A DNA stretch of 64,000 nucleotides from Tetrahymena thermophila SB210. Lineage: Eukaryota; Ciliophora; Oligohymenophorea; Hymenostomatida; Tetrahymenidae. Shown here piece after piece: positions 26,454 to 37,044 of the stretch. Numbering within the stretch: position 1 is the stretch's first letter; each line of letters begins with the position of its first letter. The stretch is from assembly GCF_000189635.1 (NCBI RefSeq), contig NW_002476261.1:1-64000 (forward strand). Direction: 5' to 3'. A program made the translations under genes and the position numbers. Under the pieces are notes generated by a model, which searched no databases, was not told the DNA's origin, and saw only the letters and a list, made by a program, of their open reading frames with translations.

Positions 26454-27900
26454 ATGCAAAAACAATATTAGAAAATTTTTGAATCATTTTTGGGCAATAA
26501 CAATGAGTATTTTCTCAGTAATTGTCCTATAGTTAAACCAAAACAACCTCCTAAATCTAAAGAACTTACCGATTATGAAAAAAGATTATAAAATTAGACT
26601 CTAGATTCATATAATCCAAATAAGAAAAAATAGCTTGATGAAAAATATAAGAAATATCTGCAAAAAAATAAAATTTATGAAAAAGATAATGCTAATTTTA
26701 TTAAAGAAATGAACTCATTCTTGAATTAATTGTTTGAAGTAATATTTTAAAATGAATAAAACTTTTTTGCCTTCGAAGAAATATAATATTAACTTGAAAT
26801 GATTTAAAAAAATGTTTGTTTTTTAATTGGTTCAAAAATATCTTGGAATTATGAAAATTTATTTAGAGAGATGAATTGCAATATCAGAGCTAAAGAATAT
26901 AAATTAGATGATTATAGGATATAAGAAAGTCCTTTTAAAGAAAGGGAATTATAATTAAGAATAGTAAAGCCTTTGAGCCAAAGAAATGGAGAGCGCTAGA
27001 ATAATACACTTGGCGATTTTATATTGCTCCAAATTATAGATATATAAAGTGATTCTAATCCTAATAATTTATATAGTGAAAGAATAGAATAACGTAATTT
27101 AATTTATAGATATATTTTAAATAATATTTAATTTTTGTGATATATATAAAAACCATTTCTTAAAAAATCATTTTCTTGAGAAAAAATTTCAGTTAAATTA
27201 ATTATTATGTGTTTTATTTAATTTATAGCTAAATAATTTTAATATTTTAAAAGATGAGGAATAGGAATAAAATAATCCTATTGATTCATTTTCTTTAAAA
27301 TAAGAAGACTTTGCAAATTTGGATGGAGATAATAAATAACTTAAAAATGAATATAAAAAAATACCTATCTCATCTATATTACCTGCATCTAAAGCAATTA
27401 TTAAAAATAAAAGTGAAAGCTATCGAAGTAATCTATCTTAATTTACGATTCTATTTTCTTATGTTTTCTAATTTTTTTATTATAATACTATAGCTTATCA
27501 TAAAGAAGAAGATGCTGATTCAAATATTATTCCTTAAATATAAACTATAAATTAGGGTCATTAATAAAATAGATAGATTATAAATAATGCTGCTGATAAA
27601 TATTATTCGTCTCATAACTTTTCAAACCAAGAATCATGTTCTAATTATGATAGTAGCAATAGATATTAAAGCTCTACTAAAAATGCTTTCAATACAAAAT
27701 AAGAATCAGATGAGGATGATAATGTTTATAAGTCTTTTAATAAAGAAGATTTAGTTGAAATGTTAAAAGAGAGAGATGCTTTAGACAAGTTTAAATGGAT
27801 ATAAGAAGGGATTGAAAAGGTATAAAATTTTAAGAAAGATTTAAGTAATTAAAATCATTTGATTTAAAATAGTAGATTTCCTTCTAATCAATAAAAATGA
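26454..27900 (+). CDS. New-domain family protein C1
   Basis: Three exons, 26454-27093, 27254-27427 and 27494-27900; introns 27094-27253 and 27428-27493; 406 codons, TGA 27898-27900. Residues about 85-210 carry the shared domain: MNSFLNQLF, KNVCFLIG near 119-126, NLFREMNC, LQLRIVKP, DFILLQII. A K/Y/Q-rich charged segment (about 35-80) precedes it. Exons 2-3 encode an acidic N/S/Q-rich linker and a charged helical tail (DLVEMLKERDALDKFKWIQE). The 66-nt second intron is a multiple of three and stays open, so it could be missed; the counterpart in copy C3 is 68 nt and must be removed to keep the frame, which confirms it as an intron. Function unknown. Confidence 0.83.
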
Positions 27901-28240
27901 ATAGTATTAAATTGAAACTTTTATATGCGGTAAAGGTTCATATTTTAAGGCCACAATATATTAAGGCAGGTTTAAAAAAAATTTAAATATAATAAAATAA
28001 ATAGATACACTATTTTGGATTTAGTTTTTTAGATAAATACTATAATTAGGGTATAGAAAATAAAAAAATACAATTAAATTATGTGATATTTTATTATTTA
28101 ATACATAAAGAAATGAAATTTTAATTCACTTAATAGATATAAAATAAAAATTATAAATGTCCTTTCCGTCTTTTAAATAAATAAAAAAATTAAAAAATGA
28201 GAAAAAAATGGTGTAAATAAGATTTAATTTACTATATAAA
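27901..28240. other. 3' flank of gene C1
   Basis: The first 80 bp are still part of the duplicated unit; the remainder is AT-rich and unremarkable. Confidence 0.5.
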
Positions 28241-29420
28241 CGGTGCACAATCAAAGATTGGGCTGGAAGCCTAAATTGTGACCACTGGCTTGACGGTGCA
28301 ATTCAATGCTCTACCTGAGCTAGAATTTGTGGCGATTGTGGAACAGAAGGTGCTGTTAAGTCTTGCATTATTATTCTTGTTAACGTAGACATCCGCCTGA
28401 AGACGTACATATAATTATTATTTAAAAGAGGACTTGATAGCTGAAATTGCCTCTAGCAGATCTCTGCGCTGCTTTAATTTATCTGAACGAACTTGTACTT
28501 GAAATGTACGATTTTATCAATCTTGATCAAATGTTACATCCTCAAGAGCTTCCTGATTTGTTTTCGTATGTACTTGCGCTCTTGCTTCATCATTTAGCTC
28601 AAGAGAGGCAGTAAGGTTGAATTACAGCTTTAGCCTATCTAATCCCACTCTCTGATTCTCAGTGGTTCTCTAATTTCTAGTAACATATCTTAGGACCAGA
28701 GCACTTTAAAGAGGTAGAGCTGTTCTTGAGGAGAAAACTCATCAAAAATAATAATCCTCACTTGTCTAACATATCTTTTCTACATTAATGCTTAGCTGCC
28801 AGTCATCTCCTTCTTGTATTGTTTCGATAACTTCTCTAGTTAATTCCTACCTTGAACAAATGTACATGATGGTGTAGTTTAGTGTGTGAGTGTGTTTGCT
28901 TGCCTTTTTTCTTATCTCTATTATTCTTCTTCTACTAATCGATGAATACAGCTGTAGAGAAGATTACTTTTTTTTTGTTTGTTTTTCACTATTTTTTTTA
29001 AATAAATAATTATAATATTTTTGATAGCAAAAGCTATGAACGAGCTGAGTAAAATAAGGCACGTAAAAACTTTATATTATACGGTTGCCTGGTAATATGT
29101 TTTTTTTCACCTGAGAGACTCGGTATAATGCAATTTAAGATGTTAAGCTGAGAGAGAGAGCAATTACTTGTCAGATAAGACAGACAAAAAAAAATAACTC
29201 AAATAAGAAAAAACAACATTGATAAATTAATTTCTTTTATTATCTTTTTTCTTTCTTTATTTCTTTTTCCTTGTTTTGTTTTTTATTGGTCCTACCCCCT
29301 TCACTCATAACTTTTTCTTGAACGAGCACCCTGATACCTTAGTCGTTTATTGGTCCTCAATCCCCAATCACATGTTCACAGTTACATTTCTCTAAGTCTA
29401 TTTAGCAAAAAAAATGAAAA
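28241..29420. other. Island of higher GC content with broken coding-like frames
   Basis: This stretch is visibly richer in G and C than anything around it, above all 28241-28880. It sits exactly between duplication units 1 and 2. On the minus strand protein-like runs occur in different frames, for example ELTREVIETIQEGDDWQLS near 28850-28790, FDEFSPQEQLYLFKVLW near 28740-28690, and LELNDEARAQVHTKTNQEAL near 28610-28550, but no join by plausible introns gave one clean frame. On the plus strand there is CGDCGTEGAVKSC near 28335-28370. Further right (29270-29390) the word TTTATTGGTCCT occurs twice; reversed it is AGGACCAATAAA, a CCAAT-box-like motif, which would suit a minus-strand promoter. I do not recognise the protein. 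It may be a decayed gene, an intron-rich gene I could not resolve, or an insertion. Confidence 0.45.
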
Positions 29421-29808
29421 TTGCTTCTAATAAGTTGATTGTAAAATGAAAATGATCTAGAAGAAACAAATTTTTTAATTTTAGGATGAATGAGAAAAGG
29501 AACGAAGTACAGATAATCTGGCTTAGCTAAATTTTAGAGGCTTAAAGTAAATAGGTTTGATAAATAAATAGATAAATATCATAAGAGTAATTTAATTAAG
29601 TAAATTAGATAGATTTCATTCGTTTTTTAGACTTTTCTTAAAATTTATTTACAATTTGATTTAATATGGTAGCAATTTATTGTGCATTTAGATAATATCT
29701 CTCTATATAATAGATATTGGCAATACAAACTGAGAGAAATAAAAAAATTCCGACCTGTTTTACAAATGTTTTTATGTATTTAATACTCACGCGAAAAATA
29801 TTGCTTCG

Positions 29809-29831
29809 AACACTAGGGTACGGGTAGTGTT
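29809..29831. repeat. Short perfect hairpin at edge of duplication unit 2
   Basis: AACACTA and TAGTGTT flank a 9-base loop GGGTACGGG. The related edge of unit 1 reads CTCTAGGGTAAATATAT, so the two units share the CTAGGGTA word here and the hairpin lies at the left breakpoint. Confidence 0.7.
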
Positions 29832-32810
29832 TATATATATATATGTTTATTATTTTTAAGGGGTAAGTTATACAGACCTAATTATTATAATATAGAAACG
29901 TCATCAAAATGTAGAATTTTTTTTGTGATTACATAATCAATTATTTCGTAATATAAATAATCATTCTAGCTTTTTTCTACCTCTAACTCTAATTGTATAA
30001 ATGATGTATGCTCATTTATATCTTTTTTTAAAATTGACGTAATATCGTTTGAAGCATTTGATGAAATTTTCTCTATTATGATACTTAATTAGCTATTTAA
30101 AAGGATGAATTATTATAAATTGTATTATAATTTTTCATGAAATATAAGAAAGACCAACTTATTAATAGTAATTATAAATATTAGTTCATTTTTTAGTTTG
30201 TAATCTATCTATTAAAATAAATAAGGATCTCTATACTGATTTTCTCTTAATTCTAATGATATGCTGTATTTAGTTACTATAATTTTTTTAAATTTCCAAA
30301 ATCCAAAAATTCTACTTGTCTTTGTTTAGAGCTATAAAATTAGATTAAAATTAAAAGATATTTATAATTTTTCTTTATTCATCTATGCTAGGAATTTGAT
30401 CTGAAAAGTTAATTATGTTTTTTAAAATAAGCTGTAATTGTAGACTTATTATATTATACTCTTTCATCTATATGTTGCCCATGTAAAGCCATTTTATTAA
30501 TCTAATTAAATAATTCTTAATTCATTAATATTGATTGGAGACATTATTGATTTTGTAGTTAAAATTAATAAAAAACATGCTATTTGAAATATTTTTTGCA
30601 TATCCCTGCATTTTACTTTAATAAAAAATAAAACATTAATATTAAAATGTTTCATAAAATCTTTATTTAAAAGTAATCATCATTAATTAATAAATATTTA
30701 TTTTATAAATTGAAAAGAAAATAAAAACAACAAGCTTGTAATTTATTATTAGCAATACTAACAAATTTCGTTTAAATAAAAATCATTTTAAAATTAATAA
30801 TTGAAGGAAAAATTAAAAAATTTATTTTTAGTTCGAAATCCAAATATTAAATTTCATTTTCTAATTTAATTTTTGAACTGTCTAAAATATTTTATTAAAA
30901 TTCCTAGTAAAGCCTCTATTTTATTATGTATATTATTGTGTCTTGTAACATTATTTTTAAAAAAAAATATATTTATTTTATTTTAAATAAAATAACTTTT
31001 TACTTGATTTAGAAATAAAATTGTTAATAAAAATAAATTTATTTTTAAAATTTTAAATATTTTATTAGAAAAAAGTTATAAAAAAAAAATACGCTTTGCA
31101 TTGGCTAAAATGCTTCAAAAAAGTATGAAAAAAAAGAAATGTTATTTTTTAATTCATTCAAAAGAAGATTTAAAAATTTTATTCATTATATTTATTTATA
31201 ATCTTTATCTTATTTTAATTTTGTAAAGTATATTTTATTTAAATCTGAAAAAAAAAAACAAAAAATTAATTAAATGCAAAATCAATCTTAGAAAATTTTT
31301 AAATGTTTTTTGGACAATAAGAATGAGTATTTTTCCATTAATTGCAATATAGATAAACCTGTTAAATCTAAAGAACTTACTGATTATGAAAAAAAAAAAA
31401 AAAATTAGAATACTCTTAATTCAAATAATTCACAAAAGAAGCTTGAAGAAAATTATTAGAGATATCTGCGAGAAAATGAAATTTATTAAAAATAGTATAC
31501 TGATTTTACTAAATAAATGAACTCATTCTTGAATAAATTGTTTTAAGAAATATTTTAAAATGAATAGTAATTTGTTACCTTGGAAAAAATATAATATTAA
31601 GTTAATGTCATTTAAAAAAATGTTTGTTTTTTAATTGGTTCAAATATGTCTTGGGATTATGAAAATTTATTTAGAGATATGAAATGTAATATCAGATCTA
31701 AATAGTATAAGTTAGATAATTATAGGATATAAGAAAGTCCTTTTAAATAAGAAAAACTCAAATTAAAATTAAGAATAGTAAAGCCTTTGAGTCAAAGAAA
31801 TGGAGACCGCAAAAATAATAAACTTGGCGATTTTATATTGCTCCAAATTATAGAAATATAAAATGATTCTAATTCTTAATAATTTAATCCTAATAATTTA
31901 TAATTTGAAAGAAATTAATATGGTAATTTTATTTATAGATTTCTATTAAAATTTTAAATCATATTTAATTTTTGGGAATTATTTAGAAAAAACCATCATT
32001 CTCTTGAGATATAATTTTAACTAAATTAATTATTAGGTGTTTTATTTAATTTTTAGCGCATTAATATTAATATTTTTAAAAGATGAGGAAAAGGAATAAA
32101 ATTAAATGATAGATTTGGTTTCTGTAAAATAAGAAGAAGTTGTAAATTTGGATGAAGATAAATAGCTTAAAAATGAAGATAAAAAAATATATAACTCATC
32201 TATATTAAATACATCTAAAGGAATTACTAAAAATAAAAATGGAAGCTATCCAAGTAATCTATTATCATTTACTATTCTATATTCTAATGTTTTCTCTAAT
32301 TTTATTATTATAATACTATAAATAATGCTAAAAAAGATGATGTTGATTCACATATTTGTACTTAAACATAAACAATAAATTAGGATCAATAATAAAAAAT
32401 ATAGAAAATATATAATGCTGATGATAAATATAATTCGTCTCATAACTTATCAAACCAAGAATTATGTTCTAATTATGATACTAGCAATATATAATAAAGC
32501 TCTACCAAAAATGAATTCAATATAAAATAAGAATCAGACGAGGAATAAAATATTTATGAGTTTTTGAAAAAAGAAGATTTAATTTAATTATTAAAAGAGA
32601 AAGATGCTTTAGACAAGCTTAAATGGATATAAGAAGGGATTGAAAAGGCATAAAATTTTAGGAAAGATTTAAGAAATTAAAATAATTGATTTACATATGT
32701 AGATTTCCTTCTAATCAATAAAAATGAATAATATTAAATTGCAACTTTTATATGAGGTAGAGGTTCATATTTTAAGGCCACAATATATTAAGGCAGTTTT
32801 TAAAAAATTT
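29813..32810. repeat. Segmental duplication unit 2 (flank plus gene C2)
   Basis: Direct repeat of 24752-27978, shorter because the doubled 65-bp repeat and most of the microsatellite are absent. The gene lies in the same relative place. Similarity stops at about 32810 (CAGTTTTTAAAAAATTTTTA). Confidence 0.85.
31274..32689 (+). CDS. New-domain family protein C2 (shorter tail)
   Basis: Three exons, 31274-31922, 32083-32253 and 32337-32689; introns 31923-32082 and 32254-32336; 390 codons, TGA 32687-32689. The shared domain reads MNSFLNKLF, KNVCFLIG, NLFRDMKC, LKLRIVKP, DFILLQII. Two changes from C1 are notable. The CTATAG acceptor of intron 2 is CTATAA here, and the next AG, 16 bases on, restores the same phase at the cost of a few codons. 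The tail ends about a dozen residues early at a TGA just after the conserved QNFRKDLRNQN. Despite these changes every exon is in frame, so the gene is probably active. Function unknown. Confidence 0.78.
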
Positions 32811-32935
32811 TTAATGTGATCTGTTTTTTTAAATTTGATTGTCTAAAAATTTTCTATCTTTGTATTTTTTGAGAATATATATGTATATGTTTTTTTATAT
32901 TTGTATCTATCAGCTTACAATAATTGAAAATATTC
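32690..32935. other. Gap between duplication units 2 and 3
   Basis: About 120 bp of shared 3' flank followed by about 125 bp of unrelated AT-rich DNA including short AT-dinucleotide runs. No gene. Confidence 0.5.
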
Positions 32936-34061
32936 TTTTTTTATGTCTTATTATTCTAAGGAGGAATTGATCAAGACCTTACTAATTTATCTTACAGATA
33001 ATTGATATGCCTTAATTAAATTGTCTTAATCAAAACTAGTTACAGATTTTTATTTTCAGCACAAATTAATCTATGGTCTTAATTTTCCTCTTTTTCTTAA
33101 TAATTAAAAAATCTTATTATTCTTTTTCATGAAAAATAAGAAAATCATTTTACTGTTAGTAACTAGAAATTTGTTTATTTTTTAGCTTATATCAATCTAT
33201 CTATTTAATAAGATAAATAAGGATCTCAATTTTTGTTTTTTTTTATAATTCTAATGATATATTGTATTTAGTTACTATAGTATTTTTTAATATCTAAAAT
33301 CCTTAATTTCTACATTTTTGTTTTTGTTTAGAAAATAAAATTATTTTAAAATGAAAAGATATATTTATAATTTGGTTTATTTTGTTTTTGATGTTTTTCA
33401 AATAAGCTGTAATTGTAGACTTATTATATTATACTCTTTCATATACAAACTGCCTTTTTAAACATTTTATTTATCTAATTAAATAATTCTTAATTGGTTT
33501 TGATTTTGATTGAAGGCATTATTGATTTGGTAGTTAAAATTAATAATAATTAGTTGCAAAATTTAAAGTATCATTCTAATTAAAATATATTTTGCATATT
33601 CTTATATTTTAAAATACTTATAGTAAAGTGTTTCATAAATTGTTTATTTGCCAGTAATCATCTAAATTAATATTTATTTTATAAATTGAAAAAGAAAAAA
33701 AATATAAGTTTATTATTAGAAATATGAGCAAATTTAATTTCAATAAAAACCATTTTAAAATTGATAATTGAGTATAAAATTAATAAATTAATTATCAATA
33801 TTATTCCAAATATGATATTTCATTTTTAAATTTAACTTTTGAGTGGTCTAAAACGTTAGATCGGAACTCGAAGTAAAGCTTCATTTATATAAATATATAT
33901 ATATTATATGTATTTCGTAATGCTATTTTCATTAAAAAAATTATTTTACTTTAATTTTCAGATAATAATAAGTAAAATAACATTTATTTGATTTAGAAAA
34001 TTATTAATAAAAGTTTAAAATTTAAAATATTTTATTTTATTTTTTTTTAGGGATGTATTGC

Positions 34062-34164
34062 GGGGGTGGTATTCAAAAGTGAATGGAAAATGCATTATAT
34101 TTTTTTCAAGATGATATTTCTATTAAAATTTTTTATTTTCCATTCTTTTTTGAATACCACCCCC
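34062..34164. repeat. Inverted-repeat element with 30-bp arms (MITE-like)
   Basis: Left arm 34062-34091 begins GGGGGTGGTATTCAAAA and right arm 34135-34164 ends TTTGAATACCACCCCC; they are reverse complements with two mismatches in 30 bp, around a 43-base AT-rich loop. The arms are far more G/C-rich at the ends than the flanks. The element lies 139 bp upstream of the start codon of gene C3 and is absent at the same place in units 1 and 2, where short CTTTGAA/TTCAAAG palindromes occur. It is non-coding. A miniature inverted-repeat transposon is the simplest reading; a hairpin precursor for small RNA is an alternative. Confidence 0.85.
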
Positions 34165-34302
34165 ACTTTTCACCTGTCCAAGAAAATTCTAAAATTCTAT
34201 TCATCTTTTTTTAATTATTTAGTCATAATTTCTATCAAATTTTAATTAGATATATATCTTCTTTTATAAAATCACAACACATACATATACATAATCAATA
34301 AA

Positions 34303-35833
34303 ATGCAAGATCAATCATAGAATATATTTAAAAGTTTTTTAGGCAATAATAATGAGTATTTTTATGTTAATTACAATATAGCTAAACCAAATGAGCCTTA
34401 TAAATCTAAAGAAATAACTGATTATGAAAAAAGAATGTAAAATTAGAAACCACTTGATTTAAAAAACTAATAATTATAAAGGCAGCATAAAGAAGAGTAT
34501 TAGAAATTTTAGCGACTCAATGAAATTTTTCAAAAAGATTATGCTATTTTTACTAAATAAATCAACTCATATTTGAATAAATTGTTTAGGGAAATATTTT
34601 AAAATGAATAACTATTTTTTGCCTTCAAAAAAATAAAATATTAACCTGAAATTATTAAAAAAGATGTTTGCTTTTTGATTGGTTAAGATGAGTCTTGGAA
34701 TTATGAATATTTATTTAAAGCAATGAATTGTAATATGAGATCAAGAGAGTATAAATTAGATGATTATAGGATATAAGAAAGTCCTTTTAAATAAGAAGAA
34801 CGCAAATTACAATTAAGAATAGTAAAGCCTTATAGCCAAAGATATGGAGACCGCTAGAATAATAAACTTGGCGATTTTATATTGCTCCAAATTATAGAAA
34901 TATAAAGTGATTCTAATCCTTTATAATTTAATCCTAATAATTTATAAAGTGAAAAAAAAGAATAAGGTAATCTTATTTATAGATTTCTTTCTATTTATAT
35001 TTTAAATCATATTTAATTTTTAAGAAATATAAAGAATGCTTTTCTTAAATAATCATTTTCTTGAGACATAACTTCTACTAAATAAATTAATTATCAGGTG
35101 TTTTATTTAATTTTTAGTTAAATAATTTTAATATTTTAAAAGATGAGAAATAAGAATAAAATAAAATGATTGATCGAGTTGTTAAGCCTATAAATACTAT
35201 TTCAGGTGTAAAAATAGAAGAAGTAGTAAATTCCGATGGAGATGATATATAATTAAATTAGAAAGAATTTAAAAAAATACCGAACTCATCTATATTACCT
35301 TAATCTAAAGCTATTATTAAAGATAAAACTGGAAGCTATCAAAGTAATCTATCTTAATTAGCTATTATATTTTTAAATGTTTTCTCTAAATTTTATTTTA
35401 TAATACTAAAGTTTAAATTAAAGAAGAAAATGTTGATACATTTATATAAGAAAATTTAGGTTATCCTGAGATATAATCTAAATTTTAGAGTCAATAATAA
35501 TCTAAATATATTATAATTAATGCAACTGATCAATTTTATTCCTCTCATAACTTATCAAGCAAAGAATAAAATTTTCTTTATGATAATAACAAAAGATATT
35601 AAAACTCTACCAAAAATGTTTTTAATAAAAAATAAGAATCAGACGATGAAGATAATTTTTATGAGTATTTTTAAAGAGAAGATTTAATATAAATGTTAAA
35701 AGAGAGAGATGCTTTAACCAAGCTTAAATGGATATAAGAAGGGATTGAAAAGGCATAAAATTTTAGGAAAGATTTAAGAAATTAAAATCCTTTGATTTAC
35801 ATAAGTAGATTTCATTCTAACGAATAAAAATGA
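34303..35833 (+). CDS. New-domain family protein C3
   Basis: Three exons, 34303-34966, 35143-35343 and 35412-35833; introns 34967-35142 and 35344-35411; 428 codons, TGA 35831-35833. The domain reads INSYLNKLF, KDVCFLIG, YLFKAMNC, LQLRIVKP, DFILLQII. The linker is acidic and N/S/Q-rich, and the tail DLIQMLKERDALTKLKWIQE matches C1. Removing the 68-nt second intron is needed to reach the conserved tail, so this copy proves the gene model for the group. It is the longest of the three tandem copies and differs most from them. Function unknown. Confidence 0.82.
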
Positions 35834-37044
35834 ATAATATTAAATTGCAGCTTATATATATAATATTTATCAAATATAGATTTTGATAGTTTATTCTAAA
35901 AACTCAATATATTTTTTTATTTTTAAGTAATAAATATTAAAAAGATGTAAAAAAATAAATTATTATTATGCTGATTTATTTAAATAAGAATAACTAACTG
36001 GTTTGGTTAGAGTTTAAAACTTGAACACGATTAACCTTAAATGAAAATAAGTACTCTCCTCATCCATTTTTTAAAACATTTATTCCTAAAAAATGAGAGT
36101 GGATACCAAAATTTTATTTATTCTTATTACAATTTTAAACTTTTTAATGAAATAAAAGCTTCATATATAAATGTATCAAAAACTGTTAATTTAAAGACAT
36201 TATTTTTTGATTTTTATGATTTTAATTAAAAAGGCTACTTTCTTCTCAAATAAATTTAGCTGAAAATAACAATTTTTTTGAATTATTTTAAAAGATTATT
36301 TAATTATTTAATTTTTTTTTAGTTATTTAAAACCATTTCTATATTTATTATCATTATATTATCTAGATATTTTTTCACAATTATATAGAAAATTACTTTC
36401 ATCGACATACATAATTTAGAATTTTAGAAAACAAACATAAAAAATATTCTTCATTTATTGTAAATACCAATAAATAATACCTGAGTTTCTTAAGATTTCC
36501 TACTTATAAATAATTATTTTTTTTTGCAAAATTAAAATTCATCAAAATCCAATTAAATTCAAATTAAAAAAATATAATTTAGGGTATTTATAAAAAAATA
36601 ATATAAGGTTATTTTATAAAGCTTTTTAAGCTCTAGGAGTAAGAAAGGTGTACTAAAAAATAGGTTTTTTATTTTCTAATTTTTTCATCTTTATTACATA
36701 CTTTCTACTATGAATAATATTAGCTTATTTATAATATAAGATTAAGATTTATAAATAGATAAAAGTGATTTGGTATATTACTGAGAAAATAAATTTCTAA
36801 TGGGATAAAAAATAAAAATAAATTGGTTTTATTTCTTTCTTGTAAATTTCAAAATAAAGAATTATAATTTTATTTTTTGAACATAAAAAACTATTCTCGT
36901 TTGCTATTTGACTGACAGCAAAATAATTACTTTTTAAAAGAAAATTCAAAAAAAATTAAAAATAAATTTAAAAAATATAACATATATAAATCAACTCTAA
37001 ATAAAAATATAATTTAATTAGTATTTGTACTTGTATAATATTAT
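35834..37044. other. Convergent intergenic spacer
   Basis: 1.2 kb of AT-rich DNA between the stop of gene C3 and the stop of the giant minus-strand gene. An open frame of 147 codons at 36041-36484 exists but is rich in F/I/N/K as expected by chance, and is not called. Confidence 0.55.

Larger units (their letters stand above)
24752..27978. repeat. Segmental duplication unit 1 (flank plus gene C1)
   Basis: From CTAGGGTA followed by an (AT)n run to TTAAGGCAGG just past the gene, this segment is repeated at 29813-32810 and, less completely, at about 32936-35860. About 1.6 kb of non-coding flank lies upstream of the gene. Indels of one base between copies break every reading frame in the flank, so the flank is promoter/spacer and not another gene. 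Confidence 0.85.
32936..35860. repeat. Segmental duplication unit 3 (flank plus gene C3)
   Basis: Begins near TTTTTTATGTCTTATTATTC and follows units 1 and 2 with many more changes in the flank. It carries a private inverted-repeat insertion at 34062-34164. It appears to be the oldest of the three copies, or the least constrained in its flank. Confidence 0.78.

Noticed and set aside
28262-28330. tRNA-like sequence on the minus strand (TAGCTCAGGTAGAGCA, possible GCA anticodon)
   Set aside because: The D arm fits well, but the acceptor stem and T arm do not pair and no GGTTCRA T loop follows. Probably chance within the higher-GC island, or at most a tRNA-derived fragment.
36041-36484. Open frame of 147 codons on the plus strand
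   Set aside because: Composition is that of random AT-rich DNA (F, I, N, K, L) and with TGA as sole stop such frames arise by chance. No motif, no paralogue.
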